Source: an uncultured Microbacterium sp.
GTDB taxonomy: Bacteria; Actinomycetota; Actinomycetes; Actinomycetales; Microbacteriaceae
Reading direction: 5' to 3'
NCBI GenBank assembly: GCA_937926065.1
Contig: CALANM010000073.1
Coordinates: 1-6,021, forward strand
Length of the DNA: 6,021 bases
Numbering within the stretch: position 1 is the first letter of the stretch; every line of letters begins with the position of its first letter. The notes below the pieces were generated by a model, which was not told the origin of the DNA, made no database searches, and saw only the letters and a program-made list of their open reading frames with translations. This document shows, piece after piece, positions 1-5,641 of the stretch. The translations under genes and the position numbers were made by a program.

Positions 1-290
1 CCCTCATCCAAATCAGTCCACTGCTGAATCAGTCGCCTTCGAACGCCAGCGGCGCCACCCCTGGCCATCTGACCCCCAGACAACAGCGACGAGCATTCTC
101 TCTTCGCGGGATCGGTGAGTGGCGCCCACGACAAACACCGTGACCAGTAACCCACCGCCGCCGCGCCGTGAGTGGAGAAGGCATCGAAGTGAGGGGCGCG
201 GCCCTCAGCTCAGCGACGGGGGATCGCCGCCGTCATTGACGCGGGCGTCCCCCAATCAGTCCGATCTGGGGCTGGAACCGACGTCGCCGG
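1..290. other. Gene-free region left of the SDR remnant
   Basis: I see no convincing coding region here. The open frames are short, low in GC3 and match no family I know. The region contains three copies of the octamer AATCAGTC. It also holds a small hairpin at 190-207 (TGAGGG/CCCTCA, six-base loop) and an imperfect one at 218-253 (GGGGGA-T-CGC pairing with GCG-TCCCCC across a 17-base loop). The second hairpin lies about 40 bases beyond the stop of the minus-strand SDR remnant and could be an old transcription end, but no T-tract follows it. The neighbouring gene to the left is outside the window. Confidence 0.5.
11..261 (+). repeat. Three direct copies of AATCAGTC
   Basis: The octamer AATCAGTC occurs at 11-18, 27-34 and 254-261, all in the same orientation. 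The first and third copies match over 11 of 12 bases (CCAAATCAGTCC at 8-19, CCCAATCAGTCC at 251-262). The first two copies start 16 bases apart. Three copies of an AT-containing octamer in under 300 bases of GC-rich DNA is more than chance would readily give. They could be regulator sites or traces of an old duplication at the edge of the decayed region. No function can be assigned. Confidence 0.4.
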
Positions 291-602
291 TCAGACGGAC
301 AGTCCCCCGTCGACCACGAGCTCGGCACCGGTGATGTACGAAGCGCCTTCACCTGCGAGCAGAAGCACGGCCGCCGTGATCTCGTTCGGCTGCGCGATTC
401 GACCGAGGAAGGTGCGCTCGAGGATCGTGACCACCGCGCTCCCCGAGGTGAGAAGCGGCATCAGCTGGGCGACGGAGACCATCACGGCACGCTGGTTGAT
501 GCGGTAAAGGAGATCGACGTCGTCCAGCGAAAGCTCGTCCACGGCGCCACGACGGTAGATCCCCGCGTTGTTCACGATCACCGTACGAGAGCGGTCGAGC
601 CC
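291..602 (-). pseudogene. Short-chain dehydrogenase/reductase remnant, truncated and internally deleted
   Basis: The surviving frame reads VIVNNAGIYRRGAV, then a helix-rich stretch ending GSAVVTI, then LERTFLGRIAQPNEI and the C-terminal hallmark SYITGAELVVDGGLSV. NNAG and the ITG...VDGG tail are classic SDR (FabG-like) motifs. Two parts are absent. The N-terminal Rossmann strand with its TGxxxGIG cofactor motif should precede NNAG by about 80 residues, but the frame meets a TGA just upstream (about 610). About 70 residues carrying the catalytic Ser and YxxxK should lie between VVTI and LERT; the in-frame junction is near base 420. A product started at GTG 581 would be 96 aa against the usual 245-260, with no cofactor site or active site, so I call it a pseudogene. 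An SDR often accompanies sugar-acid operons, so this may be a lost partner of the divergent otnK operon, but that is inference. Confidence 0.8.
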
Positions 603-639
603 CGTGCCTCAGTCCTGATACGCGCTGCCCGCTCGATCT

Positions 640-921
640 CACCCCACGAGGAGCCATGATGCGGACGGTGCCGCTGTCCGCCAGCGGACCGAAGCAGTCG
701 TGCATGTCCTCGGGCCGACGCGCGTCCGACGTGATGTGGGCGCCGGGGTAGCTCCGGTCGACCCAGCTCATGCCCGCCCCGCCGCCGGAGCCGGCCGAGT
801 AGCTCAAGAACTTGCGCCCGGGGCCTCCCGGGACGTAGGTGAAGCCGCTCCCGGTGTCGCTGCTGCCGGAGTAGCCGAGAGTCGGGCCCGTGCCTTCCAG
901 CGCAGGATGCCATCGGCACCG
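640..921 (-). pseudogene. Unrecognised reading-frame remnant upstream of the SDR fragment
   Basis: Read on the minus strand from about 905 down to about 640, one frame has strong GC3 bias and a protein-like composition. Pieces include LGYSGSSDTGSGFTYVPGG, KFLSYSAGSGGGAGMSWVDRS and YPGAHITSDARRPEDM. The bias fades after about 640, where the frame runs out of phase into the SDR remnant. Upstream, the frame meets a TAG at 922-924, while a different frame continues with similar bias (containing DSFVTAEPSGADGILRWK), which suggests a frameshift near 890-905. I do not recognise the family; the Gly/Ser/aromatic-rich character recalls extracellular or carbohydrate-active proteins, but that is weak. 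It has no visible start signal and is probably a gene scrap joined to the SDR scrap. It could also be a chance open frame. Confidence 0.35.
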
Positions 922-934
922 CTAGGCTCGGCCG
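905..934 (+). promoter_or_regulatory. Candidate promoter of the otnK operon with dyad in the spacer
   Basis: TAGGCT at 923-928 fits the actinobacterial -10 pattern TANNNT and would place the transcription start at about 934-935. No good -35 is visible at the expected distance (around 900-905), so activator dependence is possible. An imperfect dyad, GG(A)TGCC-ATC-GGCACC, occupies 905-920 and ends two bases before the -10, a plausible operator position. A transcript from here would begin with GUGACGAAGGAG, giving only a very short leader before a possible small ORF and then otnK. Confidence 0.45.
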
Positions 935-950
935 TGACGAAGGAGTCCGA

Positions 951-1022
951 ATGCCCGTTGCCACCCCCGATCTTCACGGGTCGCGGGAGGCATGGGCCCG
1001 CGCCGGAGAGGTGACCCGATGA
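951..1022 (+). CDS. Possible 23-aa upstream ORF coupled to otnK
   Basis: ATG 951 has a strong Shine-Dalgarno AAGGAG at 940-945 with a five-base spacer. The frame runs 23 codons to a TGA at 1020-1022, overlapping the otnK ATG as ATGA, the usual geometry of translational coupling. The predicted peptide starts MPVATPDLHG and ends ARAGEVTR and resembles nothing I know. GC3 is about 70 percent, below that of the large genes, so coding is unproven. It could be a leader peptide, a residue of a deleted first operon gene, or chance. A competing 26-aa frame starts at GTG 934, exactly at the predicted transcription start, and stops at 1014. otnK has its own RBS, so coupling is not strictly required. Confidence 0.3.
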   Translation: MPVATPDLHGSREAWARAGEVTR

Positions 1023-2281
1023 TCGGCGCGATCGCAGACGACTTCACCGGCGCGACGGACGTCGCGGTGGCGTTCCGGAGGTCGGGCCTGCGGGTGGCCA
1101 TCGTGTTCGGCGATCAGAGGGACGTCGCGCTTCCCGAAAGCGACGTCGTGGTCGTCGCGCTGAAGTCACGCACCGTCGATCCGAGCGAGGCGGTGCGCCA
1201 GTCGCTGGAAGCCGCCGCCTGGCTGGAGGCGCGGGGGGCGAGCCAGTTCTATTTCAAGTACTGCTCCACCTTCGATTCGCGGGCGGAGGGCAACATCGGC
1301 CCCGTCAGCGATGCCCTGATGGACGCGCTCGGCGCCACCCGAGCGGTGTTCGCTCCCAGCTCGCCCGAGCATCTGCGCACTCAGTACATGGGTCACCTGT
1401 TCGTCGATCGACAGCTGCTGTCGGACTCTCCGATGCGACACCACCCGCTCACGCCCATGACGAACTCGTTCATTCCCGACGTGCTGGCGGCGCAGACCAC
1501 GCGCTCTGTGGGGCTCATCGACCACCGGACCGTCCGAAGAGGCAGCACCGAGATCGCGGCCGAGCTGTCGAGCCTGCAAGACGGTGGGCACCCTTACGTC
1601 GTCGTCGACGCCGTGACCGATGACGATCTCGCCGAGATCGGCCGAGCCGTCGCCTCCGACCGGCTCGTGACCGGCGCGGCGGGGCTCGCGGGCGGTCTCG
1701 GCGCGGCGATCGCCCGTCGCATCGGGCGGGCCGAACAGGCGCCTGGCGAGGGTGACCCCGTCGGTGCGGTGACGGCGGCGGCCCTCGCGGGAAGCTGCTC
1801 CGCCCGCACCCTCGAGCAGGTCGCCCGGATGAGCGCGACACATCCTTCCCTGCGCCTCGACGCGGTTCAGACGCCCGACCCGGAGCGGCTGTCCGCCGAC
1901 GCGCTCCGCTGGTACGACGCGCAGTCACCGGGCGACGCGCCCCTGATCTACTCGTCGCTTCCTCCCGAGGAGCTTCGTCGCACACAGGAGATCCTCGGCT
2001 CCGAGCGCGCCTCGTCGATCCTCGAGACGGCCATGGGCCTGATCGCCCGCGGGCTCGTGGAACGCGGTGTGCGCCGCCTCGTCGTAGCCGGCGGCGAGAC
2101 CTCCGGCGCGGTCGTCACCGCTCTCGGCATCCGTGGCGGGGTCATCGGCGACGAAGCGGCGCCGGGCGTGCCCTGGATCTACACGACCGACAGCCGCTCG
2201 CTGGCGCTGCTGCTCAAGTCGGGGAACTTCGGCGACCCCGAACTGCTCACCACGGCTGTGGAAGGAAGACGACATGGATGA
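1019..2281 (+). CDS. otnK: Four-carbon acid sugar kinase family protein (DUF1537), probable 3-oxo-tetronate kinase
   Basis: The family uses ATP to phosphorylate four-carbon sugar acids; OtnK makes 3-oxo-tetronate 4-phosphate in cytosolic threonate/erythronate breakdown. The 420-aa protein has the expected length. The N-terminal substrate domain opens with IADDFTGATD (D7, D8) and contains YFKYCSTFDS and MRHHPLTPMTNS. The C-terminal nucleotide-binding domain carries VVAGGETSG (G358-G363), PGVPW (382-386) and LLKSGNFGDPELL. ATG 1019 is chosen over ATG 992 because GGAGAGG (1005-1011) lies seven bases upstream and the family motif starts at once. The stop overlaps the next gene, an OtnC-like decarboxylase, by eight bases, which supports the OtnK subtype over D-threonate kinase (normally beside pdxA2). 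Oddities: the FPENGRT-type stretch I recall from OtnK proteins reads SPEHLRT here (115-121), and GPEIDPGVP reads GDEAAPGVP (377-385). The subfamily and exact substrate are therefore less certain than the fold. Confidence 0.9.
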   Translation: MIGAIADDFTGATDVAVAFRRSGLRVAIVFGDQRDVALPESDVVVVALKSRTVDPSEAVRQSLEAAAWLEARGASQFYFKYCSTFDSRAEGNIGPVSDALMDALGATRAVFAPSSPEHLRTQYMGHLFVDRQLLSDSPMRHHPLTPMTNSFIPDVLAAQTTRSVGLIDHRTVRRGSTEIAAELSSLQDGGHPYVVVDAVTDDDLAEIGRAVASDRLVTGAAGLAGGLGAAIARRIGRAEQAPGEGDPVGAVTAAALAGSCSARTLEQVARMSATHPSLRLDAVQTPDPERLSADALRWYDAQSPGDAPLIYSSLPPEELRRTQEILGSERASSILETAMGLIARGLVERGVRRLVVAGGETSGAVVTALGIRGGVIGDEAAPGVPWIYTTDSRSLALLLKSGNFGDPELLTTAVEGRRHG

Positions 2282-2897
2282 AGCGCAGGCCCGCCGGCAG
2301 ATCATCGACGCGGCTCGCTCGATCTTCACTAGATCCCTCACGCACGGCAGCACCGGCAACATCAGCGTGCGCGTCGACGACCGGATCATCGTCACGCCGA
2401 CAGGGAGCAGCCTGGGAACGGTGACTGCCGACGACCTGTCCGTCATCAGCCTCGACGGCGCGCATCTGACCGGCGCGAAGCCCTCGAAAGAAGCCTTCCT
2501 GCACGCGGCGATGCTCCGCGCGCGCCCCACAGCCGCCGCCGTCATCCACACCCACTCCACGTACTCCGCCGCCGTGTCGTGCCTCGCCGACGTCGACCCG
2601 GAGAACGTCCTCCCGCCGCTCACGGCGTACTTCGCGATGCGCATCGGGCGTCTGCCTCTGCTGCCCTACCACGCCCCCGGAGACGACTCGCTGGGCCCCC
2701 TCGCGGAGCGCGCCGCACGCGACAGCGCCGCCCTGCTGCTGAGCAACCATGGCCCGATCGTCGCGAACGCCACAGTGGCAGGAGCGCTCGATGCGCTCGA
2801 GGAGCTCGAGGAGACCGCCAGGCTCCATCTGATGCTGCAGGGGATGCGCGTTCGACCCCTTACGCCGGAACAGGTCAGCGCGCTCCGACCCCGCTGA
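2274..2897 (+). CDS. otnC: Class II aldolase/adducin family protein, probable 3-oxo-tetronate 4-phosphate decarboxylase
   Basis: This predicted zinc enzyme would decarboxylate the OtnK product to a triose phosphate (dihydroxyacetone phosphate after isomerisation). The 207-aa protein covers the whole class II aldolase domain. Phosphate-binding GSTGNIS is at 25-31 and TPTGSSLG at 41-48. KPSKE supplies the catalytic-type acid E73. HTHS supplies zinc ligands H92 and H94, and NHGP supplies the third histidine, H159. LPPLTAYFAMRIG (113-125) and EELEETARLHL are typical of the OtnC branch. ATG 2274 is preceded by GGAAGGA (2260-2266) with a seven-base spacer and overlaps the otnK stop by eight bases, so the two are almost certainly co-transcribed and translationally coupled. 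Family alternatives are L-fuculose-phosphate or ribulose-phosphate aldolases and epimerases, but the partnership with a DUF1537 kinase favours OtnC. No key residue appears to be missing. Confidence 0.9.
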   Translation: MDEAQARRQIIDAARSIFTRSLTHGSTGNISVRVDDRIIVTPTGSSLGTVTADDLSVISLDGAHLTGAKPSKEAFLHAAMLRARPTAAAVIHTHSTYSAAVSCLADVDPENVLPPLTAYFAMRIGRLPLLPYHAPGDDSLGPLAERAARDSAALLLSNHGPIVANATVAGALDALEELEETARLHLMLQGMRVRPLTPEQVSALRPR

Positions 2898-2930
2898 TTC
2901 GGCCGCCACGGCGGCCGGTAGATTGGGAGC
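2896..2930 (+). promoter_or_regulatory. Leaderless promoter of the PucR-type regulator
   Basis: TAGATT at 2919-2924 matches the TANNNT -10 consensus, and the GTG start follows six bases later at 2931, where transcription is expected to begin. The only SD-like bases, GGGAG at 2925-2929, sit one base from the GTG, too close to act as a ribosome site, so a leaderless mRNA is the simplest reading. Leaderless genes of this form are common in Actinobacteria. A -35 is weak (GATTCG at 2896-2901 with a 17-base spacer). The spacer is filled by the 16-bp inverted repeat. Confidence 0.6.
2901..2916. repeat. Perfect 16-bp inverted repeat between otnC and the regulator gene
   Basis: GGCCGCC-AC-GGCGGCC is a perfect inverted repeat with seven-base arms and a two-base centre. 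It begins three bases after the otnC stop and ends two bases before the -10 hexamer of the regulator promoter. No T-run follows and the centre is too small for a good RNA hairpin loop, so it looks more like a protein-binding operator than an intrinsic terminator. Self-regulation by the adjacent PucR-type protein is a reasonable inference. A GC-only palindrome in GC-rich DNA can also arise by chance. Confidence 0.5.
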
Positions 2931-4103
2931 GTGCAGACCTCGGGCTACGGACCATCGGCCGAAGCCCGCCGCATCATCGTGCGCATGGCCGAGCGCAGCC
3001 TCGCGAACCTCGACGAGCTCGTCGACACCTTCGCCGAGGAAGTCGTGAAGATCCCGTCGTACTCCGCTGACGTCGTCGACCTCGACGAGGTGCGCGAATC
3101 GGCCCGCCAGAGCCTGAGCGCGCTGCTCCGGAAGATCGCTCAGCGCGGCGAGGGCCATGACGCCGAGAGCGTCTCGACCGCGATCGGCCGACGACGCGCC
3201 GACCAGGGGATGCCGCTCCCCGACCTGATGAACGCCGTTCGCCTGGACTTCCGTGTGATCTGGGCTTCGTTCATCGACCAGGTGCACCCCGAGGAGATGC
3301 CGGCGATGCTGACGGGCGGCATGGACGTGTGGAACGCGGTGGAGGCTCACGCGCAGCACGTGCTGGTCTCCTACCAGGCGCGCACGGCCGAATCGGCCCG
3401 GGCGCTCGAAGACGAGCAGCGCCGGTGGGTGGACCTCCTGCTCGACTCCGACGGCAAGCGGCCCGACGTCATCAGCCGCGTCGCGCAGTTCGTGGGCATA
3501 GACGCGCAGCGGCTCTTCTCCGTGATCGTCTCGCCGCGAGAGCTCGGCGTCATCGACGGCATCCGCGACGCCGCGGCAGCGCGAGACATGCCGCACCTCG
3601 TGCACGACATCGGGCAGATCGGCGTCGTCGTCGTCCAGATGCCGGACGGCGACGCGGGCGTCGGCGAGCTCTATCGCGACGCCGGCTGCATCGTCGTCGA
3701 CCCGGTCGCCGGCCTGCGCGGCGTTCCTCATGCCGTGCGACTCGCGCTCGCGTGCCTCGACGTGACCCCCACGCTCGCGACACCGCGGCGTGCCGAGGAG
3801 ATGTGGCTCACGCTGGCCGCATCGAGTCTGGGCGAGTTCGCGCACGATCTCGTCGACGACGTGCTCGGCGGGCTCGAGGACCTCAGCGCAGAGGAGCAGG
3901 AGCGCCTCGCGGAGACAGTGGAGACGTTCCTGGCCAGCGGCAGCGTCTCGACGGCGGCGGCGGCCCTCTTCTGTCACCGCAACACCGTGTTCAACCGGCT
4001 CGCACGGTTCCGCGACGTGACCGGTCAGGATGTGACGAACGTCCGCGACGCCGCGCGGACCACCCTCGCCCTCCAGGCGAGAGCAGCCCGCGCGCGCGAC
4101 TGA
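2931..4103 (+). CDS. PucR/CdaR-family transcriptional regulator
   Basis: The 390-aa predicted cytosolic DNA-binding regulator ends in a PucR-type helix-turn-helix at about 326-385. That domain reads LAETVETFLASGSVSTAAAA followed by CHRNTVFNRLARFRDVTG, matching the family pattern HRNTVxxRLxRI..LTG. Residues about 10-150 look like an all-helical RsbRD-type sensory domain (IIVRMAERSLANLDELVD, RRRADQGMPLPDLMNAVR). Residues about 165-285 resemble the degenerate GGDEF-like middle domain of CdaR proteins and may sense ligand. GTG 2931 is chosen from the -10 placed exactly for a leaderless start and because the N-terminal helix begins soon after; the next plausible start, ATG 2985, has no clear SD. 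The gene follows otnC by 33 bases in the same direction but has its own promoter. Family members such as CdaR respond to sugar acids and PucR to purines, so control of the otnKC genes is a plausible inference; control of the convergent transporter is possible too. Confidence 0.85.
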   Translation: MQTSGYGPSAEARRIIVRMAERSLANLDELVDTFAEEVVKIPSYSADVVDLDEVRESARQSLSALLRKIAQRGEGHDAESVSTAIGRRRADQGMPLPDLMNAVRLDFRVIWASFIDQVHPEEMPAMLTGGMDVWNAVEAHAQHVLVSYQARTAESARALEDEQRRWVDLLLDSDGKRPDVISRVAQFVGIDAQRLFSVIVSPRELGVIDGIRDAAAARDMPHLVHDIGQIGVVVVQMPDGDAGVGELYRDAGCIVVDPVAGLRGVPHAVRLALACLDVTPTLATPRRAEEMWLTLAASSLGEFAHDLVDDVLGGLEDLSAEEQERLAETVETFLASGSVSTAAAALFCHRNTVFNRLARFRDVTGQDVTNVRDAARTTLALQARAARARD

Positions 4104-4125
4104 CGCGGACTGTCCTGCGGCTCAG
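4100..4125. terminator. Weak dyad between convergent stop codons, possible bidirectional terminator
   Basis: CTGA-CGC-GGA at 4100-4109 pairs with TCC-GCG-TCAG at 4113-4125 through a three-base loop, with bulges at 4116 and 4120-4121. The outermost pairs are the two opposing TGA stop codons, which always pair in convergent genes, so only the inner six pairs are informative. There is no U-tract on either side. Given 18 bases between the stops, some shared termination signal is expected, but this one is weak. Confidence 0.25.
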
Positions 4126-4889
4126 TGGATCCGGGACAGGAAGCGCTGCGTGCGCTCGTGCGTCGGTGCGTCGAAGAACGCGTCGGGCTCGGCATCCTCG
4201 ATGATCCTGCCCGCATCGAACATGACCACCCGATCCGCGGCACGGCGAGCGAAGCGCGCCTCGTGCGTGACGACGAGCATCGTCATGCCCTCCTGCGCGA
4301 GAGACACCATGACATCGAGCACTTCCGACACCAGCTCGGGGTCGAGCGCCGAAGTCGGCTCATCGAACAGCATCACTTTGGGGTTCATCACGAGAGCCCG
4401 CGCGATCGCGACCCGCTGCTGCTGCCCGCCCGACAGCTCGCCCGGATAATGACCTGACCGGTGACCGAGGCCCACGCGCTCGAGCATCGCGTGCGCCTTG
4501 TCGCGAGCGGTCGACGAGTTCATCTTCTCGACGATCCGGAGCCCCGACGCCACGTTCTCGAGGGCAGTGAGGTGGGGGAAGAGGTTGAAGCGCTGGAACA
4601 CCATCCCGATGTCGCGGCGTTGACGGGCGAGCACGCGTTCCGAGAGGACGCGCGACTGCTTCTCGGGATCGGTTCCGAGACGCCCTTCGAGTTCGATCGT
4701 CCCCCCGTCTGCTCGCTCCAGGAGGGCGAACAGCCGGAGCATCGTCGACTTGCCCGAACCGGAGGGGCCCATGATCGCCTTGACCTCGCCCGGCCTGACC
4801 GAGAAGTCGATGCCGTCGAGGATGCGGTTCGAGCCGTAGCTCTTGGTGAGGTTCTTTGCGACCAGCAGGTCGCTGCGTGCATCGGTCAT
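4122..4889 (-). CDS. Polar amino acid-type ABC transporter ATP-binding protein
   Basis: This cytosolic ATPase powers the importer encoded with it. The 255-aa protein has the normal length and all motifs. Walker A GPSGSGKST is at 41-49, the Q-loop glutamine at Q99 in VFQRFNLFPH, the signature LSGGQQQR at 152-159, Walker B VMLFDEP at 172-178 with catalytic E177, the D-loop SALD, and the switch histidine H209 in VVTHE. FQ.FNLFPH and the C-terminal FFDAPTHERTQRFLSRI tail are typical of the GlnQ/HisP group for polar amino acids and opines. ATG 4889 is chosen because GGAG lies seven bases upstream and the ATG overlaps the permease stop as ATGA; an upstream in-frame start at 4946 would intrude on the permease gene. 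It is the last gene of the minus-strand operon and faces the regulator gene tail to tail. The motifs do not give the substrate. Confidence 0.95.
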   Translation of the reverse strand: MTDARSDLLVAKNLTKSYGSNRILDGIDFSVRPGEVKAIMGPSGSGKSTMLRLFALLERADGGTIELEGRLGTDPEKQSRVLSERVLARQRRDIGMVFQRFNLFPHLTALENVASGLRIVEKMNSSTARDKAHAMLERVGLGHRSGHYPGELSGGQQQRVAIARALVMNPKVMLFDEPTSALDPELVSEVLDVMVSLAQEGMTMLVVTHEARFARRAADRVVMFDAGRIIEDAEPDAFFDAPTHERTQRFLSRIH

Positions 4890-5611
4890 GCGGAGGCTCC
4901 CACTCGACGGAAGGTGATGGTGGATCGCTTGGCAGTGCTCGTCCACTCGAACCTCTTCTCGATCCGGCGCTGGACGATCGACAGGATCGAGACGATCACG
5001 ATGTAGTAGATGGCCGCGGCGGTGTAGAACTCCGCGTAGCGGAACGTCGTCGCCACCCCTACCTGGGCCGTCGCCATCAGCTCACGCAGCGAGATGACAC
5101 TGGCGAGCGAGGTGAACTTGATGAGTCCGATGAAGGAGTTGCCCAGCGGGGGCAGTGCGATGCGAAGCGCCTGAGGCAGGACGATGCGGCCCTGCGTCTG
5201 AACCGGGGTCATCCCGAGCGCGCGAGCCGCCTGCACCTGCCCCTCGTCGACGCTCATCAGCGCCGACCGGATGACCTCCGCGGAGTATGCCGCTTCGACC
5301 ACGGCGAGACCGATCGCCGCCGCCCAGAAGGGAGTGAACCAGTCCTCTCGGAAGATGGGCAGCAGCTGAGGCAGCGCGTTCCACACGACCAGCAGGACGA
5401 GCAGCGCGGGGATGGCCCGGAAGATCCACACGTAGGCGGCGGACACTCCCCGGACCACGCCGTGTTTGCTGGCGCCGCCCAGCGCCACGGCGTAGCCGAT
5501 CAACAGGGAGAGGACGAGCGCGACGATCGCCACGCCGATCGCGAGCAGAGCTCCGTTCAGGTACGCCGCTGATGTGAGCTGCTGCCAGAGAAGCGTGAAG
5601 TCGAAGTTCAT
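4886..5611 (-). CDS. Polar amino acid-type ABC transporter permease (HisM/GlnP family)
   Basis: This inner membrane protein of about 241 aa forms the importer channel, probably as a homodimer since only one permease gene is present. Hydrophobic segments lie at about 18-44, 57-79, 95-112 and 198-213, with another around the EAA region. FRAIPALLVLL (64-74) is the family's FRG(T/I)P motif. The cytoplasmic EAA loop is QAARALGMTPVQTQGRIVLP (127-146), with the invariant G and the I.LP ending, and it docks on the ATPase. The start is uncertain. ATG 5611 has GAGG (5621-5624) nine bases upstream, whereas ATG 5620, three codons earlier, abuts the same SD-like GGGAGAGG. The stop overlaps the ATPase start by four bases, and the solute-binding protein gene ends about 30 bases upstream. 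Confidence 0.93.
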   Translation of the reverse strand: MNFDFTLLWQQLTSAAYLNGALLAIGVAIVALVLSLLIGYAVALGGASKHGVVRGVSAAYVWIFRAIPALLVLLVVWNALPQLLPIFREDWFTPFWAAAIGLAVVEAAYSAEVIRSALMSVDEGQVQAARALGMTPVQTQGRIVLPQALRIALPPLGNSFIGLIKFTSLASVISLRELMATAQVGVATTFRYAEFYTAAAIYYIVIVSILSIVQRRIEKRFEWTSTAKRSTITFRRVGASA

Positions 5612-5641
5612 TGCCGGCATCCTCTCCCTGTCGAATCGTCG

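Noticed and set aside
119..334. Plus-strand open frame of 71 codons in the left region
   Set aside because: It is rich in Pro and Arg with scrambled composition, has no clear SD, and overlaps the end of the SDR remnant on the other strand; it is probably an accidental frame in GC-rich DNA.
1..960. Insertion sequence or integration remnant
   Set aside because: No transposase or integrase motifs, terminal inverted repeats, target duplications or tRNA end could be found; simple deletion and decay explain the region.
700..1014. Plus-strand open frame of 104 codons ahead of otnK
   Set aside because: Its Ala/Gly/Arg/Val-rich translation and poorer GC3 fit the antisense of the minus-strand remnant, and it crosses the proposed promoter; only its last part (from GTG 934) remains conceivable as a leader ORF.
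2247..3977. Long minus-strand open frame of 576 codons opposite otnC and the regulator
   Set aside because: It is antisense to two well-supported genes, its translation is a low-complexity His/Arg/Asp/Val mixture, and it matches no family; such long shadows are expected in GC-rich coding DNA.
4104..4121. Strong intrinsic terminator between the convergent genes
   Set aside because: The dyad is bulged and short, no T-tract exists on either strand, and part of the pairing is the automatic match of opposed TGA stops; it is kept only as a low-confidence feature.
3329..4204. Plus-strand open frame of 291 codons within the regulator and ATPase genes
   Set aside because: It is Arg/Ala-rich and out of frame with the regulator, and it runs into the opposite-strand ATPase; it is a shadow.
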